NCBI GenBank assembly: GCA_964478735.1
Contig: CAYZJB010000052.1
Coordinates: 1-25,163 of the forward strand
Length of the DNA stretch: 25,163 nucleotides
From: CAYZJB01 sp964478735
Lineage (GTDB): Bacteria > CLD3 > SB21
Direction of reading: 5' to 3'
In this document: piece by piece, positions 8,510-17,371 of the stretch
How the letters are laid out: each line of letters opens with the position of its first letter
How positions within the stretch are numbered: position 1 is the stretch's first letter
Program-made: the position numbers and the translations under genes
The notes under the pieces: model-generated
Databases searched by the model: none
Told to the model about the DNA's origin: nothing
Seen by the model: the letters and a program-made list of their open reading frames with translations, nothing else

Positions 8510-9796
8510 TCAGTTCTCCGCGACCGCCTGTTGGGGGAATGTTAACGTCACCGTTGTGCCTTTGCCGACCTCGCTTTGCAGATCGATTTTGCCTTTGTGC
8601 TTGGCCACAATTTCATTGCAGATAAACAGACCAAGGCCCGTCCCGCGTCCGTCTTCCTTGGTGGTAAAGAACATCTTGAACAGCCGTTTTTGATGCTCGT
8701 CGGGAATGCCTGAGCCGTTGTCGGTGATGTCCACCCGGATGTCGTTCCCGTCCGCGCCGGCCGTGATCCGAATGACGCCGTCTTTTTCGATCGCGTGGAT
8801 CGCGTTCTGGATCAGATTGGCCAGCACCTGTTCGAGTTGCGACGGATTGCCGCTGACCCACAACGCGTGATCGGGCAGTTCCGTTTCCAGCCGGATGTCC
8901 TTACGGCGAAGCAGGAGCTGGAACATCGTCACGGCATTGCGGATGGCGTCGCTGACGTCGACGGCCTCGAATTTGACAACCTCCGTCTTGGCGTACGATC
9001 GGATCTGATTGACGAGATCGAGCACCTGTTTGAGATGGTTCTGCATCATCGTCAGTTCTTTCGTCGTCACCGCGTCGCCGGCAAACCGTTTTTGCATCAC
9101 CTCGGCAATCCCGCTCACGACGCCGAGCGGATTGGCGATGCCGTGGATCAGCATGCTGGACAAGAGGCCGATCGTGCTGACCTTGTCCATCACCATCGCG
9201 TGATTCAAAAACTGCTGAAGTTTTTCGTTGGCGTCGTGCAGTTCCCGGTTGGCCTTGAGGATCATCTGGTTTTTGAGCGAAAGGGCATCGGCAAAACGAT
9301 AGATTTGCGCCGTTCGCTGCTCGACGAGGGCTTCGAGTCCTTCGCGGTACGACTGGTTTTCCTTTTGTAGCCGGTACACTTGGTCGGCGCGTTGAACGCT
9401 CATCAAAACGGCATCGACGTTGAGCGGTTTGGTCAGATAATCGACGGCGCCGGTTTTCATCGCCTCGACGGCCGTTTCGGTTTCCGTGACGGCGGTGACC
9501 ATCATGACGAGCACCGACGGATAGTGCTCATGAACGAAGCGCATGACCTGCATGCCGTCCATGACGGGCATACGTAAATCGGTGATGACGAGCTCGAACG
9601 TTTTGCCCCGCATCGCGAGGTCGATGTCGTCGGGTTTGCCGAGCGCGGTAATGTCGTAACCGGCGTCGCCCAGGACGACGGCCAGGAGTTGCCGCGGCAC
9701 CGCCTCGTCGTCAATAACGAGTATGCGGCGAATTCCCTCCGGAGTTTTGATCTCATTATCCACGAGACCTCCGACGGAGTCGGTCGCTGGAATCAT
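8510..9796 (-). CDS. Receiver-histidine kinase hybrid
   Basis: A 428-residue soluble sensor. An N-terminal receiver (about 22-140) has D29/D30, phospho-acceptor D73 in ITDLRMP, T101 and K123. A coiled coil (about 140-200) leads to a dimerisation and phosphotransfer domain with H218 in the H-box LIHGIANPL. A HATPase_c domain follows with N-box NLIQNAIHAI, G1 DNGSGIP and G2 GTGLGL. There is no input domain other than the receiver, so the kinase is probably switched by phosphorylation from another kinase. Its ATG lies 3 nt after the stop of the sigma-54 activator, with GGAG overlapping that gene's end, so translation is probably coupled. The natural partner is that activator. Confidence 0.93.
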   Translation of the reverse strand: MIPATDSVGGLVDNEIKTPEGIRRILVIDDEAVPRQLLAVVLGDAGYDITALGKPDDIDLAMRGKTFELVITDLRMPVMDGMQVMRFVHEHYPSVLVMMVTAVTETETAVEAMKTGAVDYLTKPLNVDAVLMSVQRADQVYRLQKENQSYREGLEALVEQRTAQIYRFADALSLKNQMILKANRELHDANEKLQQFLNHAMVMDKVSTIGLLSSMLIHGIANPLGVVSGIAEVMQKRFAGDAVTTKELTMMQNHLKQVLDLVNQIRSYAKTEVVKFEAVDVSDAIRNAVTMFQLLLRRKDIRLETELPDHALWVSGNPSQLEQVLANLIQNAIHAIEKDGVIRITAGADGNDIRVDITDNGSGIPDEHQKRLFKMFFTTKEDGRGTGLGLFICNEIVAKHKGKIDLQSEVGKGTTVTLTFPQQAVAEN

Positions 9797-9799
9797 GGG

Positions 9800-11182
9800 T
9801 TAAGACTCCAGTTCGTATTCCTTGATTTTGGACAGCAGCGTTTTGTAATCGACGTCGAGCATCCGGGATACTTCGCTCTTGTTTCCTTCGCACAGCTTGA
9901 GGGCGCGCGCAATGGCTTCTTTTTCGGCTTCCTTTCGGACTTCCTTGAGCGACAGGGGCGTGCCTCCGGATTCGTCGCCGCTCCGGGCGGGTTGATAATC
10001 GAAGATCAAATGCTGGTTCGAAATCTGGCGGTCCGCCATGAGGACCGCACGGCGAATGACGTTTTTGAGTTCCCGTACATTTCCCGGCCAATCGTACCGG
10101 ATCAGCGACTCCAGCGCGACCTTGTCGATGCCTCCGATTTCTTTGGTCAATTCCAGATTCGCTTCGCGGATGAACCGGTTGGTCAGGTACACGATGTCGT
10201 CGCTGCGGCTCCGCAACGGCGGCAGGTAGATGGTAAACTCGTTCAAGCGGTAAAACAGGTCGAGACGAAATCGGCCGCTTTTCGTTGCCTCGTCGAGGAG
10301 CATATTGGTCGCGCTGATCACGCGGCAGTTGATCGTGATCTCCTGCGTCCCGCCGACGCGCATGATCTTTTTTTCCTGCAGGGCGCGGAGCAATTTGCCC
10401 TGCGTCTCGATCGGAATATTGGCGATTTCGTCGAGGAAAAGCGTTCCGCCCTGCGCCGCTTCGAACAGTCCTTCTTTGCGTTTGTCTGCGCCGGTGAACG
10501 CCCCTTTTTCGTGACCGAAAAGCTCGCTCTCGATCAGCGTCGAAGGAATGGCGCCGCAATCGACGGCGATGAACGGTTTGTCTTTGCGCAAACTCATGTC
10601 GTGGATCGCACGGGCGATGACTTCTTTCCCCGTGCCACTTTCGCCCTGAATGAGAACGGCGAAATTGGTGTTGGCCACGCGTTCGACGTTGGCATGGATG
10701 GCCTTGATCACCGAACTGGCGCCCATGATGTAAGCGAGGTTCTGCCGGTCTTTCAGACGGGTCCGCAGCGACTCGACCTCGTAGACGAGATTGCGGTGCT
10801 CGATCGCGCGATCGACGGCAAGTAAAAGTTCGTCGGCAGAGCACGGCTTTAAAAGATAATCGAACGCGCCGTTGCGAACGGCCTCGACCACGGTCCGCGT
10901 ATCGCCGTGGGCGGTCAGCATGATCACTTCCACGGACGGCGCCATGCCCTTGACTTTTTTCAGGATCTCGAGTCCGTCCATGTGATCGGGAATGTTGAGG
11001 TCGAGAAGGATGACGTCGGGCAGGTCGTTCGACGATTCCGCGACGGTAAAAAAATCCTCGCCGCACGAATAGTCCCGGATGTCGAAACGGCCGTCGGTCA
11101 GATGCTGGCTGAAGATGTACCGCATCCCCTCTTCGTCGTCAATCAATGCAATTCGGATCTTCTCCTGCGCGACGTCCGCCAT
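9800..11182 (-). CDS. NtrC-family sigma-54-dependent response regulator
   Basis: A 460-residue enhancer-binding activator. The receiver domain has acidic pocket D15/D16 and phospho-acceptor D61. The AAA+ domain carries Walker A GESGTGKE, the sigma-54 contact loop GAFTGA, Walker B GGTLFLDEI and the arginine-finger region FRLDLFYRL. A Fis-type helix-turn-helix ends the protein (EGNKSEVSRMLDVDYKTLLSKI). The start at 11182 is chosen because AGGA precedes it at a good distance; the in-frame ATG at 11221 would sit at or before the predicted transcription start. GAFTGA implies that it truly activates sigma-54 promoters, and a candidate target lies before the pilus operon of this same cluster. The kinase downstream is probably its partner. 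Confidence 0.95.
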   Translation of the reverse strand: MADVAQEKIRIALIDDEEGMRYIFSQHLTDGRFDIRDYSCGEDFFTVAESSNDLPDVILLDLNIPDHMDGLEILKKVKGMAPSVEVIMLTAHGDTRTVVEAVRNGAFDYLLKPCSADELLLAVDRAIEHRNLVYEVESLRTRLKDRQNLAYIMGASSVIKAIHANVERVANTNFAVLIQGESGTGKEVIARAIHDMSLRKDKPFIAVDCGAIPSTLIESELFGHEKGAFTGADKRKEGLFEAAQGGTLFLDEIANIPIETQGKLLRALQEKKIMRVGGTQEITINCRVISATNMLLDEATKSGRFRLDLFYRLNEFTIYLPPLRSRSDDIVYLTNRFIREANLELTKEIGGIDKVALESLIRYDWPGNVRELKNVIRRAVLMADRQISNQHLIFDYQPARSGDESGGTPLSLKEVRKEAEKEAIARALKLCEGNKSEVSRMLDVDYKTLLSKIKEYELES

Positions 11183-11224
11183 GGCAGGTTCCTGAAAGGT
11201 TTGGTCGCTTCGATGAGACATAAC

Positions 11225-11254
11225 AATATACCCCGTTCGCTGTTGAAAAGTAAA
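11225..11254 (-). promoter_or_regulatory. Predicted sigma-70-type promoter of the activator gene
   Basis: On the minus strand TTTACT and TATATT are separated by 18 nt within the 77-nt gap between pilT and the activator gene. The inferred start would leave a leader of about 35 nt before the ATG at 11182. It would allow the two-component pair to be made independently of the pilus operon. Confidence 0.4.
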
Positions 11255-11259
11255 GTGCG

Positions 11260-12306
11260 TTAATGAAAAAGTTCCTTGTCGTGCGCTTCCCGCTTCGCTT
11301 CGTCCAACGTGATCAACCCTTTGCTGTAAAAATACATCAACGATTGATCCATCGTCTGCATGTTCAGCTGTCCGCCCGTCTGAATGGCGGAATAAATCTG
11401 ATGGGTCTTGTTTTCGCGTACGAGATTCCGTACCGCCGACGACGCAATTAGAATTTCATTGACGGCCACGCGGCCTTTGCCGTCCGAACGGCGCAGCAAT
11501 CGCTGCGCGATCACGCCCTGCAGCGTATTGGCCAGCATGACGCGGATCTGCTGCTGCTGGTCGGAAGGAAAGACGTCGATGACGCGGTCCACGGTTTCCG
11601 CGGCACTTTTGGTGTGCAGCGTGCCGAAGACGAGGTGGCCGGTCTCCGCCGCCGTGATCGCCAGCGCAATCGTTTCCAGGTCGCGCATTTCGCCGACCAG
11701 GATCACGTCCGGATCCTCGCGCAGGGCGCTTTTGAGCGCGTTGGCAAAACTGTGCGTGTGGGCGTGCAGTTCACGCTGGTTGATCAGGCAGTTTTTGGGG
11801 GCGTGCGTGTACTCGATGGGGTCTTCGATGGTCAAAATATGGTCGTGCCGCTCGTTGTTGATCAGGTCGATCATGGCGGCCAGTGTCGTCGATTTGCCGC
11901 TGCCCGTCGGACCCGTGACCACGACAAGGCCTTTTTTGACGCGTGCGAGATCGTACACGCCCTGCGGCATGCCGAGTTCGTCGAGACGGAAAATCCGCTT
12001 GGGAATCGTACGAAACGCCGCACCGATGCCGCGCATTTGAAAAAACAAGTTCACACGAAAACGCGACACGCCTTCGATTTCGTACGCAAAATCCAGTTCC
12101 TTACGCGTCAGAAAATCTTCCCGCTGTTCGTTCGTGAGGATCCGAAGCAGCATCGCGGTCAACGTTGCGTCGTCGATGACCGAATCCGACAGCGGTTCGA
12201 GTTCTCCGTGCAGCCGCATGAGCGGAAAATGGTTTGCCGTCAGGTGGACGTCGGATGCGCCCTGTTCGAACGCCCGGACGAGGTACACGTTGAGATCGGC
12301 GCTCAT
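11260..12306 (-). CDS. pilT: Type IV pilus retraction ATPase PilT
   Basis: Hexameric cytoplasmic ATPase that drives pilus disassembly and retraction. The 348-residue chain has Walker A GPTGSGKST (132-140), an acidic Asp box (TIEDPIEY, 159-166), Walker B around PDVILVGEMRD (199-209) and a His box HLVFGTLHT (224-232). The late motif AVRNLVRE (291-298) matches the AIRNLIRE signature that sets PilT apart from PilB. ATG at 12306 overlaps the secretin stop codon (TGATG), so translation is coupled; an extra in-frame TTG just upstream is unlikely to be used. It is the last pilus-assembly gene in the operon. No extension ATPase PilB is in the window. Confidence 0.96.
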   Translation of the reverse strand: MSADLNVYLVRAFEQGASDVHLTANHFPLMRLHGELEPLSDSVIDDATLTAMLLRILTNEQREDFLTRKELDFAYEIEGVSRFRVNLFFQMRGIGAAFRTIPKRIFRLDELGMPQGVYDLARVKKGLVVVTGPTGSGKSTTLAAMIDLINNERHDHILTIEDPIEYTHAPKNCLINQRELHAHTHSFANALKSALREDPDVILVGEMRDLETIALAITAAETGHLVFGTLHTKSAAETVDRVIDVFPSDQQQQIRVMLANTLQGVIAQRLLRRSDGKGRVAVNEILIASSAVRNLVRENKTHQIYSAIQTGGQLNMQTMDQSLMYFYSKGLITLDEAKREAHDKELFH

Positions 12307-13574
12307 CAACGTACCGCCGCGGTTGACCGGATGATCTGCGGGGTGATGAAGATCAACAGGTCGGTTTTTTTCTTTTCTTTACTTGTCGTCGTAAACAGTT
12401 TGCCGAGCAGCGGAATGTCGCCCAGCAGCCACACTTTGCTGGTTTCGTCCACCTCGATCTCCTTCAGCAGTCCGCCCAGAACGATCGATTCTTCGTTTTT
12501 GACGACGACCTGCGTGCGGGCCTTGCGTGAGGAGATAATCGGCTGGCGATTGTCGCCCTCGCCCACGTACCCGATGATGTCCTCGATCGTCGGTTCGATC
12601 AACAGGGTGACCGTCGAGTCCGGGTGAATGTGCGGCGTGACTTTGAGATGTACGTTGACGTTTTTATCGGTAAACGTGATGATGTCGCCGGCCGCGCTAC
12701 GGCTGATGGTACGAACGGGAACCGTCGTGCCCACGGAAATTTCGGCTTTCTGATGATTGAGCGTCAGGATTTTCGGATTGGACAGCAGTTTCGAATTGGT
12801 CTGCGTCTTGAGAAAATTCAGAGAAAACACCAGACGGTCGATCGAGAGTTTGCCCATGATCAGGTTTTGCAATTTGTCCTCGAGGGGAGCGAGCGCCGTA
12901 TAGTCGGTGATCGTTCCCGGGTCATCGGGATTCCGTGCGTCGAACGTTTTTCCGGTAAGCGCCGTCGGCAGTCCCACGCCGACGTTCTGATCGTCGCCCA
13001 GCGCGGTCTCATACATGCGAATCTCGATCATGATCTGTTCCTGCGGCTGGTCGAGTCGGCGAATCACGCTGTCGATCGTCCGCACGTGATAGTCCATGTC
13101 GCTGACGACCAGCATGCTCGACCGTTTTTCTTCCATGACGCCGTCCCGCGAGCGGCTCAACGCTTCGACCTTGCCGCGTTTGGACATGAAGGGCGTCAAC
13201 GTCTCCTTGAGATCGAACGCGTCGACGTACTGAAGGTCAAACACGCGCGTGGTCATCGTCGACGAACGTTCCGAGTCCATCGGCTTGACGAAAATGATGT
13301 CGCGTTCGATATAATAATCGTACCCGTTGGCCTTGAGGATCGTCTCCAGCGCTTCTTCCAGGCGGACCTCGTTGAAATGCACGGTGATCTTACCGCGGAC
13401 GTCTTTGTTGGCCACGAGATTGAGATCGTTCTGTTTGGACAACAGGCGCAGGATGCTGAGAATGTCCGCATCCTTGAAATTCATCGTCAGCCGGTTGTCC
13501 AATACAGAACTATCCTGCGCGGCGATTCGGGTCCATCCCGATAAAAAGGCGAGTATTAAAACCAGGGTCTTCAT
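12306..13574 (-). CDS. pilQ: Type IV pilus secretin, PilQ/MshL type
   Basis: Forms the outer-membrane ring through which the pilus leaves the cell. The 422-residue precursor starts at ATG 13574 (AGGA nine nt upstream) with a signal peptide ending near IAAQ at residue 20. The open frame reaches 13709 but lacks a signal there. Domains: a secretin/TonB short N-terminal domain (about 28-98), one N1-like domain (about 108-175), then the secretin barrel domain with VGTTVPVRT, VHLKVTPHI, SIVLGGLL and the closing WLLGDIPLLGKLF near the end. No AMIN peptidoglycan-binding domain is present, so it is shorter than proteobacterial PilQ and nearer in size to MshL. It lies 10 nt after pilP and overlaps pilT by 1 nt. 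Confidence 0.93.
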   Translation of the reverse strand: MKTLVLILAFLSGWTRIAAQDSSVLDNRLTMNFKDADILSILRLLSKQNDLNLVANKDVRGKITVHFNEVRLEEALETILKANGYDYYIERDIIFVKPMDSERSSTMTTRVFDLQYVDAFDLKETLTPFMSKRGKVEALSRSRDGVMEEKRSSMLVVSDMDYHVRTIDSVIRRLDQPQEQIMIEIRMYETALGDDQNVGVGLPTALTGKTFDARNPDDPGTITDYTALAPLEDKLQNLIMGKLSIDRLVFSLNFLKTQTNSKLLSNPKILTLNHQKAEISVGTTVPVRTISRSAAGDIITFTDKNVNVHLKVTPHIHPDSTVTLLIEPTIEDIIGYVGEGDNRQPIISSRKARTQVVVKNEESIVLGGLLKEIEVDETSKVWLLGDIPLLGKLFTTTSKEKKKTDLLIFITPQIIRSTAAVR

Positions 13575-13584
13575 AAAATTTTTC

Positions 13585-14079
13585 CTAAAAAAGGGTCTCG
13601 TCGTCGGGCAACGAAACGTTAAACGTGAAATTATTTTTTTGCAGAATGACGTTGTCATGCCGGATCTCGATGACGCGAAACCCGTTGATCTGGTCGCCGA
13701 CGCTGACAACCTGATCGTTGATCAGCGCAAACGAAGCGTCACCTTTTTTACTGATTGCGGTCAGATTGAAATTGGCCATTTTCGGAATCAACAGGGATTC
13801 GACGACTTTTTCGAGGTTGACGCGGCTGCCCGTCGAAATCTGTCCGCGGAAGGGATCGCGTTTCCATGCCGTGAACGTTGTCGTGATCGGACGCGGGCGG
13901 ACGGACGCCTCGACCGGACCGAGGGCGGCTTCGGCGACGGCGGCCGGACGGGCATCCGCCGGTGGTGATGCCGGCTCGGCGGGTTTTTTGGACGTCGTCA
14001 GATCGTAGACGGCGTACGCGGCGACGAGACCGAGAATAACGAACAATCGTTTTTGCGATTTGGATACCGGCTGGGCCAC
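13585..14079 (-). CDS. pilP: PilP-like pilus assembly protein
   Basis: A 164-residue protein with a short cytoplasmic tail, one membrane helix (about 10-28), an Ala/Pro-rich linker (31-60) and a periplasmic domain ending in a small beta fold (INDQVVSVGDQINGFRVIEI, then strands to LPDDETLF). This matches the build of PilP and GspC homology-region proteins, which link the inner-membrane PilNO complex to the secretin. The start is GTG at 14079; GGGAGG spans the end of pilO immediately upstream. Sequence identity to known PilP is not obvious by eye, so the name rests on architecture and on its position between pilO and the secretin. Confidence 0.75.
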   Translation of the reverse strand: MAQPVSKSQKRLFVILGLVAAYAVYDLTTSKKPAEPASPPADARPAAVAEAALGPVEASVRPRPITTTFTAWKRDPFRGQISTGSRVNLEKVVESLLIPKMANFNLTAISKKGDASFALINDQVVSVGDQINGFRVIEIRHDNVILQKNNFTFNVSLPDDETLF

Positions 14080-14080
14080 C

Positions 14081-14638
14081 TTACACCTCCCGCGCGATGC
14101 GGAACCACGTCCGCAATTCGATGGTCAATGTTTTTTGTTTTTCAGGACGAACGATCCTGAAGTCGCCGACACTGATCGCGACCGGCAGTTGTCCCATCCG
14201 ATCGATCAGCATGCCCGCGTCCAGAAACTGGCCCTGCAGTTCCATCAACACCGGCAGCGGCGTACTCTCCCGGACGCCGGGCGAAAGTTTCATCCCGCTC
14301 AGGAGCGAATCGGGCGAAAACGTCACGCGAACCAGTTTGACCTGGTGCTGGCGACAAAGTTTTTGCAGTTCGGCAATGGTTTCGCTCACGCGATCGGGCC
14401 GTACCAACCGCGCATGGAGCGTGTGCGCCGCTTCGGAACGCTCGCGGTTTTTTTCGCGCAAAACGGGTATCAACTTCGTTTTAGCCTGAAGATCCGCGAT
14501 CCGGTTCTCGGTATCGGTAATCTGGGTCCGCGCACGATCGATGCGCCCGGCGAAATACGTGTGAATGACGAGCAGATAACCCCCCATGAGAACGGCGGTC
14601 AGAGCCAGGGACGTGATGAGCAGGATGCGTGTTTTCAT
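14081..14638 (-). CDS. pilO: PilO-like pilus assembly protein
   Basis: A 185-residue bitopic inner-membrane protein: an N-terminal helix (about 5-28), a coiled coil (about 30-75; DRARTQITDTENRIADLQAK), then a periplasmic ferredoxin-like domain (about 85-185) with the strand pattern VKLVRVTFSP, LPVLMELQG, GDFRIVRP and LTIELRTWF. This is the normal plan of PilO, which pairs with PilN to form the alignment complex between motor and secretin. ATG lies 4 nt after the stop of the PilM-PilN gene, and its own stop is 1 nt before the pilP start codon. Confidence 0.85.
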   Translation of the reverse strand: MKTRILLITSLALTAVLMGGYLLVIHTYFAGRIDRARTQITDTENRIADLQAKTKLIPVLREKNRERSEAAHTLHARLVRPDRVSETIAELQKLCRQHQVKLVRVTFSPDSLLSGMKLSPGVRESTPLPVLMELQGQFLDAGMLIDRMGQLPVAISVGDFRIVRPEKQKTLTIELRTWFRIAREV

Positions 14639-14642
14639 GACG

Positions 14643-16562
14643 TCACCGGGCCTGTAGGGTAAAGCGAACTTGTTCGGTCGTTGCGTCGCGATTTTTCTCG
14701 CGCAATTCGACCGTGGAAAACACCCGGGTCTGTTCCAACCCGCTGATAAAATTCAACAGATGCATGTCAGCATAAAAAAGATCTTTATAGACGGTCCCTT
14801 TGATCTCCAGCGTCGAATCCTTTGCCGTCGTCACCGCCATTGCGGCGGCGGTACGTTGACGCAACGCTTCCGTTTCGTTGTACCCCGACCCCCATCGGAT
14901 TTCGTCGAGGACAATTTCCTCCGGCGTCACGTTGCTGATCATTTTGAGCAGCGTCACGGTCGTGGAATCGCTCTGCGTTTCTTTTTTCAAGTGTTGAATG
15001 CGCAAATCGAGCGCGGCCCCGGCGGACACGAGATCGTCGTACATACGCTGATGCGGCGATAACTCACTCAGCGCCGTCAGCAGGGTATCGCGTTCCCGAT
15101 TCAATGCCCGTTCGTTGATCCAGTTGAGGAACCCCATCGCACCGATCGCGACGGCAAGCAAGAAGTTGCCGCTGAAAATCCACGACGCACTTTTCGCCAG
15201 TTGACGATCGCGGATTTGCGTTTTCGGCAAAAAATTCAGGTCGGAGCCCGTGCTCATGGCGGCGCCGACGGCGTTGAGAAACGACGTCATCTGCGACCGC
15301 CGTTCCGCCGGTACGGACGGAGCGGCGGGCAGAAACGTCATCGGTTGAACGACATCCACAGGCAGGGTCAAGTGGGATGATATGAATTCAACCCAACGCT
15401 TCATCCGTACCCCGTTGCCGGTCAGGAGTACGGAACGCAGCGCGCTGGCTTTGAAATTTTCCGCGTAATAATCCATCGACAATTTGATTTCCTGAACGAG
15501 TTTTTCCGCGACGGGCCGCATCAGAACGGCGATTTCGCTGTACGGGATGCCCTGCGCCGTCGTTCCGCGGGCATTGGGCGATAACAGGCCGAGCTCGCGT
15601 TTGATCGCCTCGGCTTCCTCCGGCAGCAGGACGTGCGACCGGTTGTCCACAAAAATCGTTTGCGTGAGCGCCGAGGTAAAGTTCTGACCGCCGATCCCGA
15701 TGTCGCGTGAAAAATACAGCGTATCGTCCTCGAAGAACGACAGTTCGGTATGGTCGTATCCCACGTCGATCATCAGACAGGGCTGCTGGAGTCCGCGAAG
15801 TTTTTTGATCAGTTCCCATTTGGCCGCCGGACGGATCACGAGTTTCGACGGTTGCAGCTTGACGCGCTGCATGAGTTCGAGGTGCTGCCGGATGCGTTCC
15901 TCTTTGACGGCAATGACGAGCACTCGAAATTCCGCACTCGTATTGAGCCCGTCGTCGTCGAGAATCACGTAATGTAAAACGGTCGGCGCGTCGTTGAAGA
16001 AATGGAGTTCCTTTTTGTTTTTCCACAACAGGGCGTCGTGGATTTCCTTGCGCGAGACCTTTGGCATCTTGAGCAGGCGAACGCTCACGTCGGGTCCGCC
16101 GACGATCGATATGACGGGGTATCGACGCAGCTTGAGGCGCGACACGGCATCACGAAGATATTCGGCCGCAACGGATTCGTCGTCGCCATTTCCCAGAATT
16201 TCCACTTCGTCGACGAGCCGGACTTCCGACCGGTTGCCCAAACGGCGAAGCAGGACGACGCGCACCGCACGGCCGGTGATTTCCAGCCCGACGGTCGTTT
16301 TGGCGAAGGGCCGCATCCACCACGGGATCGTCCGGGGAACGTTGCCTTCAGCAAGCAGGGCATCGACGTCGATCGGCGGTACTTCGACTTTTTTGGCTTC
16401 GACCGCTTCTTTGATCAACCGGTGCGCGGCTTCTTCTTTGTTGACGAAAGCTTCGAGCGCGTCCCGGGACGGTACATCGACCGAGCCGTTATCCGGCGAC
16501 CGGATCGCGTCCATCAGCCGCGTCGAGGACAGCGGCGTTTCGGGTTCGCGGCGATCAAACAT
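14643..16562 (-). CDS. pilM-pilN: PilM-PilN fusion protein
   Basis: A 639-residue chain joining two normally separate pilus proteins. After a poorly conserved, charged N-terminal region (1-85), residues about 86-435 are an actin-like PilM domain: VGLEITGRAVRVV, MIDVGYDHTEL (264-274), the GIGGQNFT segment (289-296) and LLTGNG (379-384). Residues 441-639 look like PilN: LNFLPK (442-447), which resembles the PilN N-terminal INLLP peptide, then one membrane helix (about 461-480), a coiled coil and a periplasmic domain. PilM therefore stays cytoplasmic while tethered to the membrane by PilN. AAGGAG lies 7 nt before the ATG; the gene overlaps the upstream ATPase gene by 8 nt. The two halves are complete and in one frame. 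Confidence 0.9.
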   Translation of the reverse strand: MFDRREPETPLSSTRLMDAIRSPDNGSVDVPSRDALEAFVNKEEAAHRLIKEAVEAKKVEVPPIDVDALLAEGNVPRTIPWWMRPFAKTTVGLEITGRAVRVVLLRRLGNRSEVRLVDEVEILGNGDDESVAAEYLRDAVSRLKLRRYPVISIVGGPDVSVRLLKMPKVSRKEIHDALLWKNKKELHFFNDAPTVLHYVILDDDGLNTSAEFRVLVIAVKEERIRQHLELMQRVKLQPSKLVIRPAAKWELIKKLRGLQQPCLMIDVGYDHTELSFFEDDTLYFSRDIGIGGQNFTSALTQTIFVDNRSHVLLPEEAEAIKRELGLLSPNARGTTAQGIPYSEIAVLMRPVAEKLVQEIKLSMDYYAENFKASALRSVLLTGNGVRMKRWVEFISSHLTLPVDVVQPMTFLPAAPSVPAERRSQMTSFLNAVGAAMSTGSDLNFLPKTQIRDRQLAKSASWIFSGNFLLAVAIGAMGFLNWINERALNRERDTLLTALSELSPHQRMYDDLVSAGAALDLRIQHLKKETQSDSTTVTLLKMISNVTPEEIVLDEIRWGSGYNETEALRQRTAAAMAVTTAKDSTLEIKGTVYKDLFYADMHLLNFISGLEQTRVFSTVELREKNRDATTEQVRFTLQAR

Positions 16563-17364
16563 ACGCCATCTCCTTGTGCCGGATGTTGTGCGTCAAAACA
16601 TCTTCGTCGATGATGTCGAGTTCTTCGTTTAGTTTGACCATCATGGCCTGGTGGCAGAGATTGATCGCACGGCGTGGAAATCCATTGCTGCGCTCGTACA
16701 CCTTGGACAACGCGCGGTCTGTAAAAAGCTCGTGAACGTTGCGGTAGCCGCAGCGCCGCACGCGGTAGTCGAGCATCCGGATCAACTCGTACTCCGTCAG
16801 CGGTTTCAACACGTATGACGACGCGATGCGATCGAGGAAGTTGGGCATCGTGCGGATCTTCTGCGCCAGTTCGAGCTGGCCGAAGATCACGACTTGCACC
16901 AGTTTGAATTCGTTCGTCTCATAATTGAGCAGACCGCGGATAATTTCCATCATCGCCGGCGTCAGTTTTTGTCCTTCGTCGATGAGAAGAACGGGAATTT
17001 TCTTTTCGTGCAGGCCTTTGAAAAACAGAAATTCCTGCAGCGCTTCTTTGCGGTCCAGCAGCGTCGTCGCCGTCGTTTTGACTTCGAAGAGCTGGATGAG
17101 GTGAGTCACAAATTCTTCTTCGGACGCAAACTGCGGATCGAGAATCATTCGGAAAATGTATTCCGGCTTTTCCTGAAACAGACGGATCAGGATGCGGCTG
17201 ACGGTCGTCTTGCCCGTTCCGACGTCACCGAGAACAACGCTCAAGCCGCTGCGGATGCGCAGGCCCGTCTCAAGCGTTTGCAGACATTCAACATGCTGAT
17301 ACGAAAAATAGAACAGGCCCGGATCGGGGGACATGGAGAAAGGGTTTCGGGAAAGCGATTTCAT
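16555..17364 (-). CDS. ExeA/MshM-type AAA ATPase
   Basis: A 269-residue AAA ATPase with Walker A GDVGTGKTT (46-54), Walker B VLLIDEGQ (125-132) and the family stretch MMEIIRGLLNYETNEFKLVQ-like sensor region. The start MKSLSRNPFSMSPDPGLFYFS is typical of ExeA/GspA relatives (FxxxPFxxxPDPxxxY). It lacks the peptidoglycan-binding C-terminus of ExeA, as do MshM proteins of MSHA pilus loci. Likely role is to help place or assemble the secretin through the cell wall. GAGG precedes the ATG, which is 7 nt after the cyclase stop; its end overlaps the PilM-PilN gene by 8 nt. Confidence 0.88.
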   Translation of the reverse strand: MKSLSRNPFSMSPDPGLFYFSYQHVECLQTLETGLRIRSGLSVVLGDVGTGKTTVSRILIRLFQEKPEYIFRMILDPQFASEEEFVTHLIQLFEVKTTATTLLDRKEALQEFLFFKGLHEKKIPVLLIDEGQKLTPAMMEIIRGLLNYETNEFKLVQVVIFGQLELAQKIRTMPNFLDRIASSYVLKPLTEYELIRMLDYRVRRCGYRNVHELFTDRALSKVYERSNGFPRRAINLCHQAMMVKLNEELDIIDEDVLTHNIRHKEMAYV

Positions 17365-17371
17365 GTCGTCC

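Noticed and set aside
9689..11066. Long frames opposite or overlapping the sigma-54 activator (378 and 436 codons)
   Set aside because: The activator has all expected motifs; these frames are Arg- or Phe-rich shadows.
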